DNA from: Aeromicrobium sp. A1-2
Lineage (GTDB): Bacteria; Actinomycetota; Actinomycetes; Propionibacteriales; Nocardioidaceae
NCBI RefSeq assembly: GCF_003443875.1
Contig: NZ_CP027482.1
Span: 2,418,001-2,482,000, forward strand
Direction: 5' to 3'
DNA length: 64,000 bases
Shown piece by piece: positions 50,813-59,684 of the stretch. A program made the translations under genes and the position numbers. Position 1 is the stretch's first letter. Every line of letters starts with the position of its first letter. The notes under the pieces were generated by a model that saw only the letters and a list, made by a program, of their open reading frames with translations, was not told the origin of the DNA and did not search any database.

Positions 50813-51936
50813 GGGTTCCCCTGGTCGATCTGGGCGCGCAGCAGCGTGAGATAGATGCCGAGGTGCGGGCGGGCCTCGATGCCGTGTTCGCCACGACCTC
50901 GTTCATCGGCGGAGCGGATGTGGCCCGGTTCGAGCAGGAGTACGCGGTCGAGACCGGTGTGACGCACTGCGTGGGGGTCGCCAACGGCACCGATGCGCTC
51001 GAGCTCGCGCTACGCGCCGCAGGAGTCACGGTCGGGGGCGAGGTGATCCTGCCCGCCAACACCTTCATCGCGACGGCCGAGGCGGTGTCCCGCATCGGCG
51101 CGACACCCGTGCTCGTCGACGTCGACCCGGAGTACCTGCTGATCGAGCCGGATCTCGTGGGCGAGGCGGTCACGTCCCGCACGCAGGCCATTGTTCCGGT
51201 CCACCTGTTCGGCCAGGTCGCGCCGGTCGAAAGGCTCACCGGGCTCGCCGCAGCAGCGGGCATCCCGATCGTTGAGGATGCAGCGCAGTCTCAGGGTGCC
51301 CTGCGGCACGACCGTCCCGCCGGAAGCCTGGGGCTCGTCGCCGCCACGAGCTTCTACCCGGGCAAGAATCTTGGTGCGGCGGGCGATGCCGGCGCCGTCA
51401 CGACCAATGACGAAGGCATCGCTCGTACCGTGCGGATGATGGCCGCACATGGCAGCCCCTCGAAGTACGTCCACGACATCATCGGACTCAACTCGCGCCT
51501 CGACACCATCCAGGCCGTCGTCCTGCGTGCCAAGCTCCGACGCCTCGCCGGCTGGAACGAGAACCGGCGCAAGGCCGCCGAACGCTATCGGGAGCTACTG
51601 ACGCAGCTGCCGGGCGTGACCCTCCCGGCCTCGGCCCCAGGCAACCTCGACGTGTGGCACCTGTACGTGGTGCAGGTCGACCACCGCGACACGGTCATCG
51701 AGTCCCTCGCCGCGGCCGGTGTGGGGGCCGGGATCCACTACCCCACCGTGGTGCACCTGACCGGGGCGTACGCCCACTTGGGCCGTGCCCGCGGCAGCTT
51801 CCCGGTTGCAGAAGCCGCAGCAGATCGGATCCTGTCGCTGCCGCTGTTTCCGCACATCACCCCCGAGCAGCAGGAGCATGTGGCCTCGGCGCTGGCGGCG
51901 GCGCTGGCCACCGAGCAGTCCGCACTCCGATGCTGA
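50809..51936 (+). CDS. Second DegT/DnrJ/EryC1 aminotransferase (WbpE-like)
   Basis: 375 residues. VPLVDLGAQQREIDAEVRAG, GVANGTDALELALRAAGV, VILPANTFIATAEAV, EDAAQSQGAL and SFYPGKNLGAAGDAGAV with PLP-Lys186 match WbpE/FdtB-type 3-aminotransferases. Together with the Gfo/Idh protein and the WbpD-like acetyltransferase at 41310 it could form a 3-acetamido sugar route. It is distinct from the DegT protein at 48997, so two amination steps are likely in the locus. Confidence 0.92.
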   Translation: MRVPLVDLGAQQREIDAEVRAGLDAVFATTSFIGGADVARFEQEYAVETGVTHCVGVANGTDALELALRAAGVTVGGEVILPANTFIATAEAVSRIGATPVLVDVDPEYLLIEPDLVGEAVTSRTQAIVPVHLFGQVAPVERLTGLAAAAGIPIVEDAAQSQGALRHDRPAGSLGLVAATSFYPGKNLGAAGDAGAVTTNDEGIARTVRMMAAHGSPSKYVHDIIGLNSRLDTIQAVVLRAKLRRLAGWNENRRKAAERYRELLTQLPGVTLPASAPGNLDVWHLYVVQVDHRDTVIESLAAAGVGAGIHYPTVVHLTGAYAHLGRARGSFPVAEAAADRILSLPLFPHITPEQQEHVASALAAALATEQSALRC

Positions 51937-53393
51937 GTCCAGCCCCGCATGACGACGAGGCGATGCGCGCCGGCAGCGCATCGCGGGCCTTCGCCTGGAG
52001 CTTCGCCAACACCGTCGCCGCGCGCCTCGGCACCCTCGCGATCGGCATTGCGCTGGCCCGGCTGCTGGGACCCGAGGAGTTCGGCACCTATGCGGTCGCG
52101 TTCATCGCCCTGCTCGCAGTGCTCAGCTTCAACGAGCTCGGGGTGAGCCTGGCCATCGTCCGGTGGACCGAAGATCCCCGGGCCATCGCACCAACCGTCA
52201 CGTCGATCTCCCTGGCCACGAGCGCGCTGATCACGTTGGCGATGCTGGTCGCGGCCGGCCCCTTCGCCACCGCGATGGGTGACCCGGAGGCCGCCGGCCT
52301 GGTCCGGATGCTCAGCCTGTGCGTACTGATCAACGGTGCCGTCGCAACCCCCGCTGCCCTGCTCCAGCGGTACTTCCGACAGGACCGCCGGATGATCTGC
52401 GACCAGGTCAACGTGTGGGTCGGCGCCGGGGTCTCGCTCGCCATGGCACTGTCCGGCGCTGGCGCCATCAGCCTGGTCGTCGGCCGGCTCGCGGGCGCCG
52501 TGACATCTGGCATCCTCCTGATCGCCTATTCGCCGCTGCCCTACCGGATCGGCCTGGACGTCCGGTACGTACGACCGCTGCTGCGATTCGGCGGGCCTCT
52601 CGCCGGTGCCAGCATCATCGTGTTCGCAGTCGGCTTCGTCGACCAGCTCTCCGTCGGCCACGCGCTCGGACCGATTGCGCTGGGGTACTACGTCCTCGCG
52701 TTCAACCTCGCGAGCTGGCCGGTCAGCATCTTCTCCCAACCCTTGCGCAGCGTCGCGCCAGCGATGTTCGCACGCCTCCAGCACGATCCCGAGGCGATGG
52801 TCGTGGCATTCCACCGGATCCTGCGCCTGCTGGCCGCCGTCGCGCTGCCCAGCTGCCTGCTGCTTGCCGCGGCCGCACCCGACATCATCCGGTTCGTGTA
52901 CGGCCCGGCCTGGCTGCCTGCTGCCGAGCCCCTGCGCTGGCTCTGCCTCATGGCGGCACTTCGGATCTTCTTCGAGCTGACCTACGACTACCTCGTCGTG
53001 CTGCGCCGCTCACGCTCGATCCTGACGGTCCAGCTGATCTGGTTCGTCGCGCTGGTCCCTGCCGTCGTGATCGGGGTCGAGCTGGGCGGCACTGCCGGCG
53101 CCGGCGCCGCGGTGACCGGCGTCGCGGCGATCGTGGTCCTCCCGTTGTACCTGCGAGCGCTCAGCGCCGTGGGAGTCCGCGGCGGCGCCGTCTGGCGACA
53201 CGTGGCTCCAGCCCTCCTTGCTGCCGTGGCCCTGGCCGCGCTCGTCCTGGGTCTGACCCATGTGGTGCCCGGCACGTTCCTCGCGCTCGCGGCCAGCGGG
53301 TTGCTGACCGCTGCGGTCGTCGCCGCCCTGGTGTGGCACCACCGCGCCGACGTCGCGGCACTCCGAGACCGTCCGGCTGCGGTGAACGCATGA
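51930..53393 (+). CDS. Wzx-type flippase, MOP superfamily polysaccharide transporter
   Basis: 487 residues with about twelve to fourteen membrane helices (the first at FANTVAARLGTLAIGIALAR). RLLGPEEFGTYAVAFIALL and the LRFGGPLAGASIIVFAVGF repeat start are typical of polysaccharide_synt_C/MurJ-like flippases. It moves undecaprenyl-linked repeat units across the membrane. ATG 51930 overlaps the DegT stop by 7 nt; the frame upstream to 51654 is antisense-like and unsupported. Confidence 0.9.
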   Translation: MLSPAPHDDEAMRAGSASRAFAWSFANTVAARLGTLAIGIALARLLGPEEFGTYAVAFIALLAVLSFNELGVSLAIVRWTEDPRAIAPTVTSISLATSALITLAMLVAAGPFATAMGDPEAAGLVRMLSLCVLINGAVATPAALLQRYFRQDRRMICDQVNVWVGAGVSLAMALSGAGAISLVVGRLAGAVTSGILLIAYSPLPYRIGLDVRYVRPLLRFGGPLAGASIIVFAVGFVDQLSVGHALGPIALGYYVLAFNLASWPVSIFSQPLRSVAPAMFARLQHDPEAMVVAFHRILRLLAAVALPSCLLLAAAAPDIIRFVYGPAWLPAAEPLRWLCLMAALRIFFELTYDYLVVLRRSRSILTVQLIWFVALVPAVVIGVELGGTAGAGAAVTGVAAIVVLPLYLRALSAVGVRGGAVWRHVAPALLAAVALAALVLGLTHVVPGTFLALAASGLLTAAVVAALVWHHRADVAALRDRPAAVNA

Positions 53394-55789
53394 AGATCCT
53401 GGTCTACCCGCACGACTTCGGCATCGGCGGCAGCCAGCTCAATGCCATCGAGCTCGCGCACGCTGTCACGCGCCTGGGTCACGAGGCGATCGTCTACGGC
53501 CAGTCGGGGCCGCTCGCAACCCGTGCGTCGCAGCTGGGGCTGGAGCTCATCGAGTCCCCGCCCGTGGGTCGACGGCCGACTCGCAGCATCGCGCAGGACA
53601 TGGCCCGCATCATCGACGAGCGTCAGATCGACATCGCGCACGGCTACGAGTGGCCGCCCGGCCTCGAGTGCTACCTGGCCTGCCGCGGACACACCGGCGC
53701 GCGAGCCGTCACGACCGTGATGTCGATGGCGGTCGCGGACTTCGTGCCCCACACCATGCGTCTGGTCGTCGGGACCGAGCAGATCGCGGCCGTGGAGCGT
53801 GCGCGCGGCAGGTCCCTCGTGTCGGTCATCGAGCCTCCCGTCGACACCGAGACCAACTGTCCCGGGATCCTCACCGATGAACCTGACCTGCGCAGCCGAT
53901 GGGGACTGCGGAGCGACCGCCCGGTCATCGTGTCCGTGTCGCGACTCGCCCGGCAGCTCAAGCTTGAGGGGTTGTTGACCGCAATCGACGCGGTCGAGGC
54001 GCTGCATCGCGTCCGGCCGGTCCACCTGCTGATCGTCGGGGACGGCGACGCCCGTCCAGAGATCGAGGAGCGGGCGGCCCAAGTCAACCGCGCCGTCGGC
54101 TATCGCGCTGTCGTCCTGACCGGAGAGCTGGAGGACCCACGCCCGGCGTACGAGGTCGCAGACATCTGCATCGCGATGGGCGGCTCAGCACTGCGATCGA
54201 TGGCCTTCGCCAAGCCGTTGGTCGTGCAGGGAGAGGGCGGCTTCTTCAGGTTGTTGACCCCCGAGACACTCCCAGAGTTCCTGTGGACGGGTTGGTACGG
54301 CCACGGCAACGGCGGGCACGATCCCGCCGACCGGCTGAGCCGGCTCCTGGACGGGCTGCTCGAGGACCCTCGGCGGCTGCGCGAGCTCGGTCGGTTCGGG
54401 CGCACGATCGTCGAGGAGCGATTTTCCCTCGCGGCCGCCGCGCACCGTCAGCTCGAGGTCTATCAATCCGCGCTGGAGCTGCCGCCCCGCCGATCCCGCC
54501 GGGGTGCCGACGAGCTGGCCGCCACGGCCCGATTTGCTGGCTACCACCTGGACAAGCGGGTCGGACGCGCGTTCGGACGGCGTGCCGCGGACGACTTCAA
54601 TGCCAAGCCGGTCGCACGGTCCGGCCCGGCCCGGCCCGAAACGCCGGACGCAGGACTGCTCGTGCACTTTGCGGGCGTCTCGTGGGATGCCATCGCCGGC
54701 ACCGACCGACATCTTGTCGGCGCACTGTCCGAAGGACAGCAGGTGATCTGGGTCGATCCGCCGATGTCGTGGGTCGCGCGTCGCCGCCGTGGCGTCACGG
54801 TGCCCCCCGTCAGCGAGGTAGGCAACGGCATCCTGCGGGTCAACACCGCTTGTCCGCCCGGCGTGAGTCGACCGTTCCTGCGTCGGCTGGCCCGCTGGTT
54901 GACCCAACGTCAGGCCGCCCGGGCCATTCGTCGGATCAACCGCCCCGTGGCGACAATCATCGTGAGCACGCCCGAGCAGCTCATGCCGACGTGGGCCGGA
55001 GACATCGTCCGCGTCTACTACGAGACCGATGACTTCGTCGCCGGCGCACCGCTGTTGGGCATCACCACCAGGTACGCCCACAGGTGCCGGTCCGTCAACG
55101 TCCGCCGCAGCGACGTGGTCCTGGGCATCACCGAGCCACTCACCGACGACCTCGCCGACGGACATGCCGAGGCGGTGACCCTGCCCAACGGGACGGATCA
55201 CCGACACTTCCTCGGCGTCGACGACACCCCACCGTCCGCCGAGGTTCGGCTCGACCGTCCGATCGTCGGCGTCGTCGGTCAGCTCAACGACCGGCTGGAT
55301 CTCGGGATGCTCGAGGCGGTCGCCGATCTTGAGCTCAATCTGCTCCTTCTCGGCCCACGTCACGGCTGTCCGGTGGAGACCCGCGTTCGGCTCGACGCCC
55401 TGATCGGGCGACCCAATGTCCAATGGATCGACCGCAGGCCCTTCGACCAGTTGCCGTCCTACCTCGCCGCGATCGACGTCGGACTGACGCCCTACGCCTC
55501 GACCGCCTTCAACCGGTCGAGCCACCCATTGAAGACCCTCGAGTACCTCGCGGCCGGACTGCCTGTTGTCTCGACGGACCTCCCCTCGGCGCGCGCCCTC
55601 CGCACCGACCTGGTCCACCTGGCCTCGACCGCGACCGAGTTTGCCAAGTTGACCGCGCAGCTGCTCGACCAACCCGTCGATCCCACTCTGGTGCAGCGTC
55701 GCAGAGCCTTCGCAGCGACCCACGGGTGGGACGCTCGGGCCGACCTGCTCACCGCGATCATTGCCGGGGCGAGAGCAACTCGGCCATGA
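53390..55789 (+). CDS. Tandem glycosyltransferase with two GT-B (GT4-like) modules
   Basis: 799 residues. Module 1, about 1-375: MKILVYPHDFGIGGSQLNAI, VIVSVSRLARQLKLEGL and a degenerate donor site (AMGGSALRSMAFAKPLVVQG). A basic linker at about 375-425 follows. Module 2, about 425-799: FAGVSWDAIAGTDRHLVGAL, VYYETDDFVAGAPL, IVGVVGQLNDRLDLGMLEAV, and SSHPLKTLEYLAAGLPVVST with the conserved Lys-Glu. Module 2 resembles enzymes like TuaH. Two linkages, or one inactive binding module, could be served by this single chain. ATGA overlaps link it on both sides. Confidence 0.88.
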   Translation: MKILVYPHDFGIGGSQLNAIELAHAVTRLGHEAIVYGQSGPLATRASQLGLELIESPPVGRRPTRSIAQDMARIIDERQIDIAHGYEWPPGLECYLACRGHTGARAVTTVMSMAVADFVPHTMRLVVGTEQIAAVERARGRSLVSVIEPPVDTETNCPGILTDEPDLRSRWGLRSDRPVIVSVSRLARQLKLEGLLTAIDAVEALHRVRPVHLLIVGDGDARPEIEERAAQVNRAVGYRAVVLTGELEDPRPAYEVADICIAMGGSALRSMAFAKPLVVQGEGGFFRLLTPETLPEFLWTGWYGHGNGGHDPADRLSRLLDGLLEDPRRLRELGRFGRTIVEERFSLAAAAHRQLEVYQSALELPPRRSRRGADELAATARFAGYHLDKRVGRAFGRRAADDFNAKPVARSGPARPETPDAGLLVHFAGVSWDAIAGTDRHLVGALSEGQQVIWVDPPMSWVARRRRGVTVPPVSEVGNGILRVNTACPPGVSRPFLRRLARWLTQRQAARAIRRINRPVATIIVSTPEQLMPTWAGDIVRVYYETDDFVAGAPLLGITTRYAHRCRSVNVRRSDVVLGITEPLTDDLADGHAEAVTLPNGTDHRHFLGVDDTPPSAEVRLDRPIVGVVGQLNDRLDLGMLEAVADLELNLLLLGPRHGCPVETRVRLDALIGRPNVQWIDRRPFDQLPSYLAAIDVGLTPYASTAFNRSSHPLKTLEYLAAGLPVVSTDLPSARALRTDLVHLASTATEFAKLTAQLLDQPVDPTLVQRRRAFAATHGWDARADLLTAIIAGARATRP

Positions 55790-57528
55790 CGTCCGCGACA
55801 CGCTCCCGACCGCCCGGCTTCGCGGCCTTCACCGCGAAGGAAGGTTTGCGAGCGCGATCCCGCGCCAGGCAGGTTGCAGGTCAGGTGCCCGGCGCCAGGG
55901 TCATCCGGGCCGACGACCACACCTGGGTCGTGCTGTGGGGCGAGCTCTGCGACCAGGAGCTCGACTCACCGATCGCGCTGTGCCGGGCCGGGCAGTCTCG
56001 GCAGGCCGATGCGCTGCACGAGATCCTGCCGCCCTTCGCGGCCATCAACTGGGAGGTCGTACCGTCTCGACTCAGCATCACGGTCGATTGGCTCGGACTG
56101 CGGCACGTCTACGTCACCGAGCTCCCCGAGATCGCTGGGGCGTCGTCCTCGGCGGCCGCGCTGGCGGGTGCCGACCTGGACACCGAGGCGCTGGGAGTCC
56201 AGTCGCTGCTGGGCTGGCAGATCGAGACCCGCACCCCGTTCGCGCAGGTTCGGAAAATTCCGCCCGGGGCCAGGGCCACGCTCTGCCGTGGGAGGCTGAC
56301 GATGCACGTCGAGGCGCCGGCACGAGTCACACCGACCGAGGATCCGCAGGATGCTCCCCGGCGTGCTGCCGAGCTGCTCTCGTCATTCGTCACCGAATGC
56401 CTGGATGACCATCCGGACACTGTTCTCCAGCTGACCGGCGGTCAGGACTCGCGGATCCTGTTGGCGGCGATCCCCCGCAATCGACGCAGCACCGTCGAGG
56501 CCATGACGCTCGCGGTACCCGGCAGCCCGGATGTCGCGATCGCCACGCGACTCGCCGCCGAGTTCGGCATGAAGCACCGCGTGGTCGAGCTCGCTGGGCT
56601 CGGAGGGCTCAGTGATCACGACGCCTACACACTGTGCGTCTCCGCGGCTCGGGACCTGGACTGCGCGGCCGATCCGGTGGGTTTCGCCACGCTTCGCTGG
56701 GCCGAGTCATCGGTCGACCAGCAGCCGAGGCTGGCCGGCCTTGGCGGTGAGGTTGCCCGCGGCTTTTACTACTTCGGTCCGACGGCGCGGGTCGGCGTGT
56801 CACGCCACCTTGCGTCGGCACTGGGCCATTGGCGGATGTTCCCCAACGAACGGGTCGATGCTGGGTCGTTGACGCCCGAGTTCGCGACGATGGCACGCGG
56901 GTGCGCGGTCGATGGTATCCACCGCGCCCTGGCCGCGGGCTCGGACGACTGGTGGACCGCGACCGACGAGTTCTACCTGTGGCAGCGCATGCAGCGCTGG
57001 GCCGGGACGCTCGCGTCAGCGACGTGTTTCGACCGCATCGTGATCAACCCGATGCTCGACCACGGTTTTCTCGAGATTGCCCGCGGCCTGCCACCCGAAG
57101 CCAAGAAGAACATGCGATTCCTGAGTCGGATCCTCCTCGAGCTCGACGCGGACCTGGCCGACGTGCCGCTCGACAACCGTCCGACCCCACGCGCGTACGC
57201 CAGTCCGACCGTGGCGAACAGGGTGAGACTCGGCGCGACGCAGGCGCACAAGGTCGTCAGCAAGGCCCGGCAACGGATGTCAGGAACGACTCATCCCCCC
57301 CCCGGAGCCAACCTCCTCACGGCGAAGGTCATCGGTCACTGGCGAGGCAATCCCGAGCTGCTCGACCCCGTCCACGAGCTGGGGATCTTTCGCCCGGAGT
57401 GGCTCGCCGAGCTGCTCGTCGGCAAACGCTCGGCGGACGCATCGGCTGTCGCGCTGCTGGTCAATCTGACCGTCGCCCTGGACGCGACCCACGCGTTCAG
57501 CGCGGAATCAACGAGTCTGCACAGTTGA
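55786..57528 (+). CDS. Asparagine-synthase-like protein lacking the glutaminase Cys
   Basis: 580 residues. The N-terminal part (1-190) is a degenerate Ntn-type domain with the RxxKxPPG-like VRKIPPGARATL, but residue 2 is Thr, not the required Cys. The synthetase part holds the PP-loop LTGGQDSR (Thr217-Arg223), and DGIHRALA and FDRIVINPMLDHGFLEIARG. It may use free ammonia or another amine to amidate a uronic acid or other carboxylate in the glycan; this is an inference from context. It is the last gene of the overlapping chain and overlaps the convergent GT2 gene by 32 nt. Confidence 0.85.
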   Translation: MTSATRSRPPGFAAFTAKEGLRARSRARQVAGQVPGARVIRADDHTWVVLWGELCDQELDSPIALCRAGQSRQADALHEILPPFAAINWEVVPSRLSITVDWLGLRHVYVTELPEIAGASSSAAALAGADLDTEALGVQSLLGWQIETRTPFAQVRKIPPGARATLCRGRLTMHVEAPARVTPTEDPQDAPRRAAELLSSFVTECLDDHPDTVLQLTGGQDSRILLAAIPRNRRSTVEAMTLAVPGSPDVAIATRLAAEFGMKHRVVELAGLGGLSDHDAYTLCVSAARDLDCAADPVGFATLRWAESSVDQQPRLAGLGGEVARGFYYFGPTARVGVSRHLASALGHWRMFPNERVDAGSLTPEFATMARGCAVDGIHRALAAGSDDWWTATDEFYLWQRMQRWAGTLASATCFDRIVINPMLDHGFLEIARGLPPEAKKNMRFLSRILLELDADLADVPLDNRPTPRAYASPTVANRVRLGATQAHKVVSKARQRMSGTTHPPPGANLLTAKVIGHWRGNPELLDPVHELGIFRPEWLAELLVGKRSADASAVALLVNLTVALDATHAFSAESTSLHS

Positions 57529-58396
57529 GCTGCGGAGGTCGACGATGAGGACGCACCAGGGCAACGATCGAGGCGCGAGACTGTCGACGACCACGCAGCA
57601 GCCAGCTCGTCTCGCTGAGGAGCGTGGCAGCGAAGTAGCACGCCGACGGCAGGAGCCGGTGGCGCCGACGGTACAGGCGGACCCGGTTGATGATCTGCAT
57701 CGTGTGGATCGCGTCGCTCTGCCCGGACTGCCCACCGACGTGCATGGCCGTCGCCTCCGGCTCGAAGCGGGTGCTGAAGCCCCTCGCCCGCGCACGCAGG
57801 CAGAAATCGGTCTCCTCCGAGTACAGGAAGAACGACTCATCCCACTCACCCACTGCGTCGGCGCACCGTCGCGACACCGCGAGGATCGCACCCAGCGCCC
57901 AGTCCACTTCGTGCGCAAAGGAGTAGTCGCCCGGATCCTGCACGTGCTCGGAGAACCTCGCCCGGCCGAGTCGGGAGAAACCGAGCGAGCGGAGCAGCGT
58001 GGGGTCGCGGCGCAACGACGGCTGGAGGACCCCCTCGGCGGACCGGACCCGCGGGACGGTGATGCCTACGCCGTCGTGCTGCAGCGCGTCAACCAGGAGT
58101 CGGATCGACCCGCGATCCATCCGGACGTCCGGGTTGAGGATGACGATCGCGCCGGACGCGTCGGCGGATCGCACGCCGAGATTGATCCCGGCCGAGTAGC
58201 CCCGGTTCTCGGCCTGGATCAGCCGACAGTCCGATCTCGCGCGCACGAGCGTCGAGGTCTCGTCACTCGACCCGTTGTCGACCACCACGACCTCGGCGGT
58301 CAACCCGTCCAACGCCTGGTCGAGCGAGTCGAGCAACCCCAGGATCATCGGCGCACTGTTGTACGTCACGATGACGATCGCAACGTCGGGGTTCAC
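57497..58396 (-). CDS. Family 2 glycosyltransferase, rhamnosyltransferase-like
   Basis: 299 residues. AIVIVTYNSAPMILGLLDSL, VVVDNGSSDET, ENRGYSAGINLGV and VILNPDVRM (DxD-type) are the GT-A motifs, followed by VDWALGAILAVSRR and WDESFFLYSEETDFCLRARA. This is the WbbL/GlfT1-like group that often transfers rhamnose. The start is GTG 58396; an in-frame GTG at 58420 would overlap the promoter box and the divergent gene. It is divergent from the GT4 gene at 58399, with only 2 bp between start codons. Confidence 0.9.
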   Translation of the reverse strand: MNPDVAIVIVTYNSAPMILGLLDSLDQALDGLTAEVVVVDNGSSDETSTLVRARSDCRLIQAENRGYSAGINLGVRSADASGAIVILNPDVRMDRGSIRLLVDALQHDGVGITVPRVRSAEGVLQPSLRRDPTLLRSLGFSRLGRARFSEHVQDPGDYSFAHEVDWALGAILAVSRRCADAVGEWDESFFLYSEETDFCLRARARGFSTRFEPEATAMHVGGQSGQSDAIHTMQIINRVRLYRRRHRLLPSACYFAATLLSETSWLLRGRRQSRASIVALVRPHRRPPQLNCADSLIPR

Positions 58397-58398
58397 CC

Positions 58399-59676
58399 AT
58401 GAATCGTAAGACGAAACCACCGCTCCGGGCGGAAGAACGACCGGCCGTCGCCGCGAATCTGCGGGTCCTCCTGGTTGCGCCCACCATCGACCAGACGGAT
58501 GTCGGGGAGGCCTGGGTCGGCTACCAGTGGGGCCGCCACCTGTCGGAGCGATTCGACACGACGGTCCTGACCTACCGCAAGCGCGATCGCCCCAGCGCGG
58601 TGCCCCAGCTCCCGCGGGCCAGGGTTGTGGAGTGGGTTGAGCCGCGCGGGCTGGGTCGCGCGGAACGGCTCAACAGCCTGGCGAAGCCCGGATACGTGCC
58701 GTTCTACCTCCGGGCCAGGCACTGGATCCGATCGGCGCAGGCCAGCGGAGAGCGATTCGACGTCGGCCACCAGCCCCTCCCGGTCGCGATGCGGTACCCC
58801 TCACCGCTGGCGGGACTCGGCATCCCGTTCGTGCTGGGCCCGGTGGGCGGAAGCCTCGGCTCGCCGGAAGGTTTTGAGGACGGCGACACCGCCCCCTGGT
58901 ACGTCGACCTACGTCGCATCGACCCGTGGCGGTTGCGGCACGACCGACTCTTGCGCAAGACGTACTCCAGCGCGTCCGTCGTGCTGGGGATCGCGCCCTA
59001 CGTCGGCGAGGCGCTCGCATCGGTGCCTGTGCGCGATCTGAAGATCCTGCCCGAGACGGCACTGGATGTGCTCCCGGACGGTGGGCGCATCGCGCACGGC
59101 TCGACAGTGCGCCTGCTGTTCGTCGGACGCCTGGTGCGGACCAAGGGTGCGCGAGAGGCGATCGGTGCGGTCGCACGACTCACGACGCATGATGTGGTCC
59201 TCGACATCGTCGGCGACGGATTCGACCGAGCCGCGTGCGAGACCCTCGTAACCACGCTCGGACTGGGCGAACGGGTCCGGTTCCACGGGTCGCGGAGCCG
59301 GGCCGAGGTCGAGGAGTTCTACCGGACGGCCGACATCTTCGTGTTTCCGAGTTTTCGCGAGCCGGGCGGCAACGTCGTCTTCGAGGCTATGGGGCACCAC
59401 CTTCCGGTCGTGACGTGCGACCGGGGTGGCCCCGGCGCCGCCGTCGACGACAGCAGTGGAATGCGCATCCCGGTGGAGTCGCCGGAGCAGATGGTCCGTG
59501 ACTTCGGAGCCGCTCTCGAGCTCCTGGTGACGGATGCCGCGCTGCGCGCTTCGATGGGTGCGGCGGCCCGCGCCAGGGTCGAACGGATCGGCCTGTGGCC
59601 GGCCAAGATCGAGGCCGTCGCGGACATCTACGCATCGATCTGCCGGGAGCCGAAGGCCCCCGGCAGATCGACGTAG
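58399..59676 (+). CDS. Family 4 glycosyltransferase
   Basis: 425 residues, GT-B fold. The N-terminal domain has LRVLLVAPTIDQTDVGEAWV, and the C-terminal domain has VRLLFVGRLVRTKGAREAIG, LDIVGDGFDRA, RVRFHGSRSRAEVEEFY and FVFPSFREPGGNVVFEAMGH (the E-x7-E donor motif is present). It adds a sugar to the lipid-linked intermediate. No ribosome binding site stands out, and the gene begins 2 bp from the divergent GT2 start. Its last codons form half of a 12-bp inverted repeat. Confidence 0.9.
   Translation: MNRKTKPPLRAEERPAVAANLRVLLVAPTIDQTDVGEAWVGYQWGRHLSERFDTTVLTYRKRDRPSAVPQLPRARVVEWVEPRGLGRAERLNSLAKPGYVPFYLRARHWIRSAQASGERFDVGHQPLPVAMRYPSPLAGLGIPFVLGPVGGSLGSPEGFEDGDTAPWYVDLRRIDPWRLRHDRLLRKTYSSASVVLGIAPYVGEALASVPVRDLKILPETALDVLPDGGRIAHGSTVRLLFVGRLVRTKGAREAIGAVARLTTHDVVLDIVGDGFDRAACETLVTTLGLGERVRFHGSRSRAEVEEFYRTADIFVFPSFREPGGNVVFEAMGHHLPVVTCDRGGPGAAVDDSSGMRIPVESPEQMVRDFGAALELLVTDAALRASMGAAARARVERIGLWPAKIEAVADIYASICREPKAPGRST
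58403..58408 (-). promoter_or_regulatory. -10 box TACGAT of the GT2 gene
   Basis: TACGAT lies 6 nt before GTG 58396 on the minus strand and inside the first codons of the divergent GT4 gene. Confidence 0.45.
59636..59670. terminator. Hairpin at the end of the GT4 gene
   Basis: A perfect 12-bp inverted repeat (59636-59647 and 59659-59670, 11-nt loop) lies across the last codons of the GT4 gene and 15 nt from the convergent beta-helix stop. It probably acts as a shared terminator without a T run. Confidence 0.55.
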
Positions 59677-59684
59677 TCAGATCG

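Noticed and set aside
59636-59670. Inverted repeat considered as a transposon end
   Set aside because: The arms are adjacent, no transposase or target duplication is present, and the position between convergent genes suits a terminator.
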